In this document: in pieces, positions 1 to 6,361 of the stretch | Numbering within the stretch: the first letter of the stretch is position 1 | Layout: each line of letters begins with the position of its first letter | Assembly (NCBI GenBank): GCA_000242935.3 | Contig: CP007053.1 | Coordinates: forward strand, 5,255,001-5,319,000 | DNA from: Opitutaceae bacterium TAV5 | GTDB taxonomy: Bacteria; Verrucomicrobiota; Verrucomicrobiia; Opitutales; Opitutaceae | Direction: 5' to 3' | DNA length: 64,000 bases | Translations under genes and position numbers: made by a program | Notes under the pieces: generated by a model | Told to the model about the DNA's origin: nothing | What the model saw: only the letters and a program-made list of their open reading frames with translations | Databases searched by the model: none

Positions 1-61
1 TCATCCTGTTTCCACACCCAGATCATCCAGCATACGTGGCTCTAAGGGGGTCCGGCGTTGT

Positions 62-688
62 TCACCGGACCGCTGTGCTAAACTGCTCCCAGATCAACTT
101 GTCGAATGACCACCGATCTATGTTCAATAGGTCTGCTGCGAATTCAATGACGCGCTTGGCTTCGGCATAACTTTGGCTGACGATTCCTACGAGTTGCAGT
201 AGTCGTCGCACGTGCCGATCCACCGCGATTGTGGCAAAACCGGTAAGCCGCGCCAGATAGTCTACGGTCTTGTTCCCAATGCCCCGCAAATTCAGCAATG
301 CTGTACGGTTCGCCTTATTCGCAAGCCATTCCCTGAGATCTGAAACTGTCTCGAGTCCTTGGGTTCGCAGGAAGCAGACAAGGCAGCGTAAGCGTTTGGG
401 CTTCTCCTCGTGACGCCAATTCAAAGCTGTCGAAAATTCAGGTGAGTCGATAATCTGCGCCAAATCTGAGAGACATGTGAGGTTGGGAAATCTCTGCTCA
501 ATACTCCGGACACGGGGAAGCACCACAGTTCTGTAATTGAGACCTGCTTGGAACACCGCGTCGAAAAGCACCGCTGCAATATTGGTGGACACCGGTGAGA
601 TGCGACGTGGCTCGATTGATGCAAACCACCGACGAGCTGCAACGTAATCGGCAACTTGTCTGGCTTTGGTCAGAATCTCAACGCTCAT
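62..688 (-). CDS. HhH-GPD family DNA glycosylase-like protein (endonuclease III/OGG fold)
   Basis: A 208-residue protein resembling base-excision DNA glycosylases of the helix-hairpin-helix superfamily. The hairpin LRGIGNKTVDYLA (about residues 134-146) carries a lysine (K140) where endonuclease III has its catalytic lysine, and AVDRHVRRLL (about 156-165) supplies the conserved aspartate (D157). The four C-terminal cysteines of the endonuclease III iron-sulfur cluster are absent, so it is nearer to cluster-free OGG-like or AlkA-like branches. The start is taken as the ATG at 688, which overlaps the TGA of the QueC-like gene (ATGA); an in-frame extension to 727 lies inside that gene. It is the last visible gene of a four-gene operon. 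Its substrate is unknown; the context resembles the OGG-like ancillary gene of type IV CBASS. Confidence 0.75.
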   Translation of the reverse strand: MSVEILTKARQVADYVAARRWFASIEPRRISPVSTNIAAVLFDAVFQAGLNYRTVVLPRVRSIEQRFPNLTCLSDLAQIIDSPEFSTALNWRHEEKPKRLRCLVCFLRTQGLETVSDLREWLANKANRTALLNLRGIGNKTVDYLARLTGFATIAVDRHVRRLLQLVGIVSQSYAEAKRVIEFAADLLNIDRWSFDKLIWEQFSTAVR

Positions 689-1305
689 GGTTTCAGAGCA
701 GCTAACGCATGGAGTCGATCGACGCAATTAGGACATGCGCCGCAAGGAATGGTGCTGCTCACCTGGCAAGAAAATGTTTCTCCGATAGGTGCTTTCAGGC
801 GAATACCAATTCGCGCAACCTGTAACTTCGAATAGTTTCTGAAGGGCATTTTTACCCTTACGCCGCCATACGTTTTCATGAGCTTCGACAACCTTGCAAA
901 AAAATCTGCCGAGCAGTCAATTTCGGAGGCATGATTACTGTTGATGAATGCCGTAAACACGTCCCCTCCTCCACCCGCTTGAACGCGTGCAGCGGCAATG
1001 CTCAACAACAAGATATTGCGATATGGCAGGTAGAGATCTTCGTGTGAGACATGCTCAGTCCAAAGGTCTGCTTCTTTGATCAGTCGCGATGGTGCGCCCC
1101 GATACACGTCGGACACGTCCACCGTCACGAGCGACCGCAGGCATGACCGGGGCAGCACTCTACGGAGAGTCTCAAGTTCCGTCGTGGCGCAGTGCTGGCC
1201 ATAGTTTACGAAAAGTGGCCGAAACGGTATTGATCGAGCCCGAAGCCAATAGGCCAAGGTCGTTGAGTCCATTCCCCCCGATGCAAGCAGAAGTGCCTGT
1301 TTCAT
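685..1305 (-). CDS. QueC-like PP-loop ATPase (7-cyano-7-deazaguanine synthase family)
   Basis: A 206-residue QueC-family protein. It has the PP-loop SGGMDS (residues 9-14), a VNYGQ motif (33-37), PYRN (94-97) as in the QueC GRN segment, and a complete C-terminal zinc site formed by Cys180, Cys188, Cys191 and Cys194 (PCGACPNC), so an active enzyme is expected. True QueC turns 7-carboxy-7-deazaguanine into preQ0 using ATP and ammonia. This copy is not next to queD, queE or folE; it sits in a defence-like operon with start and stop codons overlapping both neighbours (ATGA each time). Relatives in such contexts are Cap9 of type IV CBASS and QatC of Qat systems. I infer a dedicated role acting on a partner protein or nucleotide rather than housekeeping queuosine synthesis. 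Confidence 0.85.
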   Translation of the reverse strand: MKQALLLASGGMDSTTLAYWLRARSIPFRPLFVNYGQHCATTELETLRRVLPRSCLRSLVTVDVSDVYRGAPSRLIKEADLWTEHVSHEDLYLPYRNILLLSIAAARVQAGGGGDVFTAFINSNHASEIDCSADFFARLSKLMKTYGGVRVKMPFRNYSKLQVARIGIRLKAPIGETFSCQVSSTIPCGACPNCVDRLHALAALKP

Positions 1306-2624
1306 GATTCCGGGATTTGCCGAGCTGCAATATCGAAGATGGCGGTGATAATCTCTTCCAGCGAGCTTGAGATGAAGTTTGGAAGTTCGGTCAGCATCAC
1401 ATTGTTGGCGCGACGGTGAGGGTCGTAAACGATGACGGGAACGTTTCGTCCGGCAGCGATGCCGATTTCGATATATGTTCCTGGATCATCGTAAGAAAGC
1501 ACAGCAAGCACGATTTGACACTGCTCAAGCAAAGCCATGTCTGCGGCAAACATCAGTGAACGCTCCGCTTTGCTCATTCCTTGTTTGGCTTGTCCATTCT
1601 CCCGGACGGGCAATCGCGGTGTAAAATTATGGTAACGGAGGCAGTGCGCGACTTTATCTACTTCCGAACAGTCAAGGTATGAGAAGTCCGGGGCGGCGAT
1701 GTAGATGTTCGCGCCTCGACGGGCCTCCCAACCAAGCCGCACGCTAGGCAGCGCCATCAGTTCAGCGCCAGCTATCTCAAAACAGCCCTCGGTTGCGTGC
1801 TTGAAATCATCCGGGAAAGTAGTTGCAGCATACTCAGCCGCAATCCAAGAGGCGCGGTGTAAAGCTTCCTCGCTCCCGTGAGTGTTCCTTAGCGCTACAT
1901 ACACCGAATCAAATACATCTCCGACCCCCACGGAGTGCATGATCGATCGCCGCTGTGCCCCAACAGTCAATGTTCCTGAACTTGTAAATAGACGGGCGCC
2001 ACCCCGATTTTCCTTCAGCAGCACTACGTCCGCGTGCTTACCAACCATTTCCACTGCGCTGGTTGGCATATTATCAACAATTCCCGAAAAGGCGTGAGAC
2101 GACGTTGATAAAAAGAGCGTTCTGAGTGGCCGCCCCAAAACGGCAAGCTCGGTGAACGCGGACGGGCCGCTACCCAAGTCTGTGTGAATAGCCGCCGAGT
2201 GTCGAGATGCAACGTTGAGCACTTCTGGCAGGGAAAAATTGCCGCTCAAGATGATGACATCATCTGCGCGTGTAATCGCTTCGAAAAGCACATTTTCGTC
2301 GAGTTTGACTCGGTGCGCATCGCGGAGCAGATGTTCATATCCTTGGTCCCCAGCCTCCGTCGGATCGCCAATAAGCATCACGTTCGGAGATCCATCAATG
2401 GAGCCAATCTTTGATATCCGTGTTGCGCCGAGACGCCCGGCTTGGTCGATAACTGCACCATCGATATAATCGGGTGCGAAATAAGCGAGATCGTATTGGA
2501 CACCGAGAGCCCAAAGGCCCCTTGCCGCATGGAGGACGCCGCCGAGACGAAGCTTTTTCTCAGGCTTTTGCAGAGTTACGTCGACGACGACCTCTCCAAT
2601 GAGGAGGATTTTTGCTGCACTCAT
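1302..2624 (-). CDS. PfkB-like kinase domain fused to nucleoside 2-deoxyribosyltransferase-like domain
   Basis: A 440-residue two-domain protein. Residues about 4-285 follow the PfkB/ribokinase fold: a glycine pair near the N-terminus (LGGVLHAARGLWALG, 27-41) and the anion-hole and catalytic motif GVGDVFDSVYVA (233-244) with Asp236 as the expected base. Residues about 305-440 match the nucleoside 2-deoxyribosyltransferase fold: IYIAAPDF at the start and DDPGTYIEIGIAAGRNVPV (379-397), where Glu386 is placed as the nucleophile that attacks the glycosidic bond. The ATG directly follows the TAA of the small upstream gene, and the stop overlaps the QueC-like start. The pairing suggests cleavage or transfer of a nucleobase plus phosphorylation of a sugar or nucleoside; the actual substrate cannot be read from sequence. 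Confidence 0.75.
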   Translation of the reverse strand: MSAAKILLIGEVVVDVTLQKPEKKLRLGGVLHAARGLWALGVQYDLAYFAPDYIDGAVIDQAGRLGATRISKIGSIDGSPNVMLIGDPTEAGDQGYEHLLRDAHRVKLDENVLFEAITRADDVIILSGNFSLPEVLNVASRHSAAIHTDLGSGPSAFTELAVLGRPLRTLFLSTSSHAFSGIVDNMPTSAVEMVGKHADVVLLKENRGGARLFTSSGTLTVGAQRRSIMHSVGVGDVFDSVYVALRNTHGSEEALHRASWIAAEYAATTFPDDFKHATEGCFEIAGAELMALPSVRLGWEARRGANIYIAAPDFSYLDCSEVDKVAHCLRYHNFTPRLPVRENGQAKQGMSKAERSLMFAADMALLEQCQIVLAVLSYDDPGTYIEIGIAAGRNVPVIVYDPHRRANNVMLTELPNFISSSLEEIITAIFDIAARQIPES

Positions 2625-3002
2625 TTATTGAGGGGCAACATCTACCCGAATTCGCACAATTGGACCCGGGATACATGCGGTAATCCGCCCCTCGTAAGTG
2701 TGCCCCCTTTTCATGCATTGCGCGAGATAGTTGAAGGAAGTCGGCAGACTACCGATCGATTCGCCGTTGGGCAGGACGGCCACGAGCCGCTTGCGATGTT
2801 GGATCGAAAACGTGCTACCGACCATTGGAAGCACCTTTCTTTCGTGCCAAAAATCTGAATGTTCAAAGTCTTCGAGAATCGTCTCGAAGGCTTTATCACA
2901 GCGATCTTCACCGCTGCCTCCGCCCGCAGTTCCACCTCCCTTTGTCGGGGCTGGTGCACTGCCGGGGTAGTCTGTGAAACTGCCTGTGCCGGAACTTCCC
3001 AT
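2625..3002 (-). CDS. Small protein with glycine-rich MGSSGTGSF N-terminus; candidate modified partner of the QueC-like enzyme
   Basis: A 125-residue protein of no family I can name. It begins MGSSGTGSFTDYPGS, continues through a flexible Gly/Pro/Ser linker to about residue 32, then a compact domain (about 35-125) with strand-like segments and a motif LPNGESIGSLPTSFNYLAQC, faintly like a HIRAN or OB-type barrel. The ATG at 3002 is preferred: a longer open frame to 3050 uses TTG and hides the MG-rich end. No clear Shine-Dalgarno precedes either start. It is first in the operon and its TAA abuts the next ATG. An exposed Gly2 followed by small residues is the kind of N-terminus modified by QueC-like enzymes in type IV CBASS, so I infer it is the acceptor protein. 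Confidence 0.6.
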   Translation of the reverse strand: MGSSGTGSFTDYPGSAPAPTKGGGTAGGGSGEDRCDKAFETILEDFEHSDFWHERKVLPMVGSTFSIQHRKRLVAVLPNGESIGSLPTSFNYLAQCMKRGHTYEGRITACIPGPIVRIRVDVAPQ

Positions 3003-3459
3003 AGAATATTTTGAATCACATGCGTTTGCTGAATGCAAGAATTCAATCAATATCAGCGGAGAAGAGTTGAGATACTCAATCCGCCACGCAAATGCCCTCC
3101 CAATCTTTGCCCAATAGGTTGAGCAGCAGATGGCGAGGATGGGGGAGCCTGCCGCGCAGTAATCAGGTGTCGCTGATGAAGCAGTTGGACGGGCTGGTGG
3201 TCTTGCTGGTCAAAAGGCGATAAAGAAAGATGTGCTCGGGAGCGGGTAGCCGAATACCGGCGCAGCTTCTTTCGAATGTTCTCGCGAACTCGATATTTAC
3301 CCAAGCGTTTTCTTCTCAGATTTTCTCTCGTTTTCACCTCACGACCATATCAATGCTTGCGAAGAAATGTCGTGCCGGCAGAGTGCGCTTTGACGCACAA
3401 CTCCAAGTATTAGCCTCGCTTACGTTCTTGCTCAAAAACCAATCACTCCGCCAGTTTTT
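3003..3459. other. Gene-free stretch upstream of the QueC-like operon
   Basis: This region holds no frame with convincing protein features on either strand. Its base composition is closer to the low-G+C operon on the left up to about 3400 and then rises as it enters the dnaE2 fragment. It should contain the promoter of the minus-strand operon, but I see no strong promoter match. It is a plausible junction of transferred DNA with the chromosome. Confidence 0.5.
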
Positions 3460-3855
3460 GGCTGCCTGCGCCATCCCACCACGCTCGCCGCCGCCGGACG
3501 CCTCCTCTCCGCCAATGCCGGACGCCATTTGCGAACGGCACACGAGATGCGCCGGCTTTGGGCCGATCTTCCCGATGCGGTCGCCAACACGGCGCCCCTT
3601 GCCGGGCGGCTGGAATTCACACTTTCCAGCCTCGGCTACGAATTTCCCGGCTTTCCCGTCGGTGAAGGCGAGACCATGGAAGGCGTTTTGCGCGAACGCA
3701 CCTTCGCCGGCGCGCGCACCCGTTTCCCGGCCATGACCGATGCCGTCATCCGGCAGCTCGACTACGAACTGGCGCTGATCAACCGGCCCGGCTTCGCCGG
3801 TTATTTTCTGATCGTGTGGGATGTCTGCCGTCGCTGCCGCGAGGCCGGCATCATG
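3460..3855 (+). pseudogene. dnaE2: Fragment of error-prone DNA polymerase III alpha subunit (DnaE2/ImuC)
   Basis: An in-frame stretch of about 130 codons reads as the segment between the PHP and polymerase domains of DnaE2/ImuC: TTLAAAGRLLSANAGRHL, then GYEFPGFPVGEGETMEGVL, then GFAGYFLIVWDVCRRC. In intact proteins the next residues form the conserved QGRGSAANS loop; here the match stops at EAGIM (3855) and unrelated sequence follows. No upstream PHP domain and no downstream catalytic palm are present, so it is truncated at both ends. A second short dnaE2 piece lies at 50421-50522. The fragment lies next to the low-G+C operon, consistent with a past rearrangement here. Confidence 0.75.
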
Positions 3856-4018
3856 AATCCCGGAGCAGGCTTCGCACGATTTCCGGTAGCACCGACTCCA
3901 TCTCCGGGGAGAGGGGCACACCGGCCGACTACGGTAGAAAACTGCGTGTATACTTCCCGCCACCTCCATAATTTAAAAAACTATAAAGTCCGGCCCTGCC
4001 GGGGACCGGTGCCGGGGT

Positions 4019-4036
4019 GGGTGAACACCCCATGTC
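4019..4036 (+). promoter_or_regulatory. Possible member of the ACCCCATG upstream motif group
   Basis: GGGTGAACACCCCATGTC resembles the better pair of sites at 8391 and 46583 (shared GGGT, a short spacer, then ACCCCATG). It lies about 105-120 bases before the ATG of the degraded Kef-type gene, roughly the distance seen for the other two sites. The match is short and may be chance. Confidence 0.25.
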
Positions 4037-4138
4037 GGCCGGCGATGTTCGTGCTTATATTTGCACCGGGGCAAACCGGCGAATCGATCCAGCGCGAACC
4101 GCCCGACCGGAGATCGCCGTCCGGCCTTGTCCGGAACC

Positions 4139-4297
4139 ATGCATCAATTCGACCTTATTCTGACCCTGACCGGCGGCTTCCTTACGGTGCTCGTGCCGGG
4201 TCCGGGCACGCCGCACCCGGGGCTTTCGCCCGGTGAAGCACCGGCTTCGCGCGATCCTCTCTTCCGGAGCCTCAACCCAACGCAGTACCCATCATGA
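4139..4297 (+). pseudogene. Degraded N-terminus of a Kef-type cation/proton antiporter
   Basis: The 52-codon frame begins MHQFDLILTLTGGFLTVLVPG, like the first membrane helix of Kef/YbaL-type antiporters. It continues LVPGPGTPHPGLSP where intact relatives typically have something like LVLGYLTHRLGLSP, so the first 32 or so residues still align before the match is lost. No further transmembrane segments follow. The frame ends in an ATGA overlap with galE. I read this as the remnant of a transporter gene whose body has been deleted, leaving its start just before galE. A chance new short coding frame cannot be excluded. Confidence 0.5.
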
Positions 4298-5286
4298 ATG
4301 TTCTCGTCGTCGGAGGAGCCGGCTATATCGGCAGCCATTGCGTCCGCCAACTCGTAGCCGCCGGGCATTCCCCCGTGGTGCTTGACAACATGGTCTTCGG
4401 ACACCGGGAGGCGGTCGCCGCCGGCATCCCGCTCCACATCGCCGATCTCGGCGACGAAACCGCCGTGGGCGCGATTCTCGAAAAGGAAAAAATCGACGTG
4501 GTCATGCACTTCGCCGCCTTCGCCTATGTCGGCGAGTCGGTCAACGATCCGCTCAAATACTACTTCAACAACGTCGTGGCCACCCTCCGGCTGTTGCGCG
4601 TGATGCTGGCCAGGGGTGTTAAAAAATTCGTTTTCTCTTCCAGTTGCGCAACTTATGGGATACCTGAAAAAATGCCCATCAGCGAGACGCTGCTCCAGGC
4701 CCCGATCAATCCCTACGGGCAGACCAAGCTCGACATCGAGAACGCACTCAAGGCGCTCGCCCGTGCGCACGGGCTTTCGTTCGCCGCCTTCCGCTATTTC
4801 AACGCCGCGGGCGCGGCCGGGGATGGCACGATCGGCGAGGACCACGACCCGGAGACACACCTCATCCCGCTCGTCATCGACGCCGCCACGGGCAAACGCC
4901 CCGACGTGCAAATCTTCGGCACCGACTACCCGACACCCGATGGCACCTGCCTGCGCGACTACGTGCATGTGGACGACCTGAGTCGCGCCCACATCGCCGT
5001 GTTCGGCCAACTCGAAAAACCCGGCGCCGCCCTTTTCTACAATCTCGGCACCGGCACCCCGACCTCCGTCCTCGAAGTGATCCGCGCCGTCGAAAACGTG
5101 ACGGGCAAAAAAGTCCCCCGCGTGACCGGTCCCCGTCGCGCCGGCGACCCGCCTGCGCTTTACGCCGACTCCTCCCGGGCGATCGGCGAACTCGGCTGGA
5201 AGATCAGATTCCCCTCCATCGAGCCCATCGTGGAGACCGCCTGGAGGTGGCACTCGGCGAATCCGGCGGGGTATCCACGGCGGTAG
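4294..5286 (+). CDS. galE: UDP-glucose 4-epimerase
   Basis: A 330-residue extended short-chain dehydrogenase/reductase that interconverts UDP-glucose and UDP-galactose in the cytoplasm. It has the NAD-binding GGAGYIGSH motif (residues 7-15), SSSCATYG with the catalytic serine/threonine region (about 121-128), and YGQTK with the catalytic Tyr-Lys pair (about 146-150). RYFNAAGA and the LRDYVHVDDL segment are typical of GalE. Length is normal. It starts inside the last codons of the Kef-type remnant. It would supply UDP-galactose to the surface-polysaccharide genes that occupy much of the window. Confidence 0.95.
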   Translation: MNVLVVGGAGYIGSHCVRQLVAAGHSPVVLDNMVFGHREAVAAGIPLHIADLGDETAVGAILEKEKIDVVMHFAAFAYVGESVNDPLKYYFNNVVATLRLLRVMLARGVKKFVFSSSCATYGIPEKMPISETLLQAPINPYGQTKLDIENALKALARAHGLSFAAFRYFNAAGAAGDGTIGEDHDPETHLIPLVIDAATGKRPDVQIFGTDYPTPDGTCLRDYVHVDDLSRAHIAVFGQLEKPGAALFYNLGTGTPTSVLEVIRAVENVTGKKVPRVTGPRRAGDPPALYADSSRAIGELGWKIRFPSIEPIVETAWRWHSANPAGYPRR

Positions 5287-5334
5287 GACAGGCGCTTCCG
5301 CCCGGGTTTGCGACCCCCCCCCGGGGGGTAGAGC

Positions 5335-5346
5335 ATTCCCCGATAC
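5335..5346 (+). promoter_or_regulatory. ATTCCCCGATAC motif upstream of PEP-CTERM gene
   Basis: This 12-base sequence recurs at 10669-10680 (before the exosortase gene) and in reverse orientation at 9209-9220 (before the WcaI-like gene). Here it lies about 100 bases before the ice-binding-like PEP-CTERM gene, just after a C9G6 run that could fold as a hairpin behind galE. I infer an operator or activator site of the exosortase regulon; the binding protein is unknown. Confidence 0.4.
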
Positions 5347-5442
5347 GCAGGGAAGCCGGCCCCCCATGGCGCCGGGCGACGGTATCTGCTACCGTGTCGC
5401 CTGCCAGGAAAGCGCTCCCGCCCCCGGCTCAGGAATCTTGAA

Positions 5443-6300
5443 ATGAACTACATCCACCAGCTTCTTCGGATATCCGCCCTTGCGGCGCTGACTCCTGTCC
5501 TGCTCACCGCCACCTCCGCCCGTGCCCAGATTCTCGGTTCCGCGGGGAACTACGGTGCGCTGGGCGGCTCGACGGTGACCAATACCGGCGGCACCGTCAT
5601 CACCGGCGGCCTCGGCGTTTCGCCCGGTTCCGCCATCACGGGTTTTGCCGCGGTCGATGGAGGCCCCGGCCTGTTCACGGGAACGCTCGATCAGGGGAAC
5701 GCCACGGCGGCGCAGGCCCAGGCGGATGCCGCCGCCGCCTACGTCACCTTGGCCAACCTGAGCTTCACCACCGACCTGAGCGGCCAGGATCTCGGCGGCA
5801 TGGTTCTCCTGCCCGGGGTCTATTATTTCGACTCGGCGGCGCAGTTGACCGGCCTGCTGACCCTCGACGCCCAGGGGGATGCGAACGCGCGTTTCGTATT
5901 CCAGATCGGCAGCACGCTCACCACCGCCTCCAGTTCGCAGGTGAGTATCATCAACATCAATACGACCGAGGCCGGCGGGCCGGACAGCGGGCTTTTCTGG
6001 CAGGTCGGCAGTTCCGCGACCCTCGGCACCGACAGCCAGTTTGCCGGAAACATCCTCGCCCTCACGAGCATCACGCTGGACGCCGGAGCCTCGATCGACC
6101 ATGGCCGGGCGCTCGCGCAAAACGGCGCGGTGACCCTCGACAACAACCGGATCGACGCCAGCGATCTCGACGGCGGTTTCGGCGTGATCGTCACGCCCAT
6201 CCCCGAGGCGTCCACCTTCGGGCTGGCGGGAGCCGGCATGCTGCTGCTGATTGTCTGGCAGCGGCGGCATGTCGCCTGTCGGCGAAGCAGCGGGATGTGA
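5443..6300 (+). CDS. Ice-binding-like (DUF3494) protein with PEP-CTERM sorting signal
   Basis: A 285-residue exported protein. It has a signal peptide (about residues 1-29, cut after ARA), then a DUF3494/ice-binding-type beta-helix domain (about 30-245) opening LGSAGNYGALGGSTVTNTGG and including the conserved PGVYYF segment. It ends in a PEP-CTERM-like tail: PIPEASTFGLAGAGMLLL followed by a basic QRRHVACRR stretch. The motif is PEA rather than the usual PEP. An exosortase would process the tail during export, probably leaving the protein in the extracellular matrix. DUF3494 proteins include true ice-binding proteins, but many are adhesins or matrix proteins, so ice binding is not claimed. Confidence 0.85.
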   Translation: MNYIHQLLRISALAALTPVLLTATSARAQILGSAGNYGALGGSTVTNTGGTVITGGLGVSPGSAITGFAAVDGGPGLFTGTLDQGNATAAQAQADAAAAYVTLANLSFTTDLSGQDLGGMVLLPGVYYFDSAAQLTGLLTLDAQGDANARFVFQIGSTLTTASSSQVSIININTTEAGGPDSGLFWQVGSSATLGTDSQFAGNILALTSITLDAGASIDHGRALAQNGAVTLDNNRIDASDLDGGFGVIVTPIPEASTFGLAGAGMLLLIVWQRRHVACRRSSGM

Positions 6301-6361
6301 TGGCGGAGCGGTGCGAGGAAGCCGCCGCTCCGGTGCAGCCCGCCCCCGTGCTCCGGACAGA

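Noticed and set aside
685-1305. Housekeeping queuosine gene queC
   Set aside because: The motifs fit QueC, but the gene is overlapped on both sides by non-queuosine genes in a low-G+C cassette and none of the other preQ0 pathway genes is near, so a specialised QueC-like role is preferred.
3053-3337. A 94-codon minus-strand frame upstream of the small MGSSG protein
   Set aside because: Arg/Leu/His-rich translation with no domain and no coupling to the operon; not strong enough to call.
3334-3969. A 211-codon minus-strand frame across the dnaE2 fragment
   Set aside because: It opposes recognisable DnaE2 homology and its own translation matches nothing I know.
5313-5329. C9G6 run after galE as a Rho-independent terminator
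   Set aside because: The C and G runs could pair, but the loop would be only about three bases and no T run follows; possible but not supported enough to list.
4144-5367. A 407-codon minus-strand frame opposite galE
   Set aside because: galE has every expected motif on the plus strand; the opposite translation has no domain.
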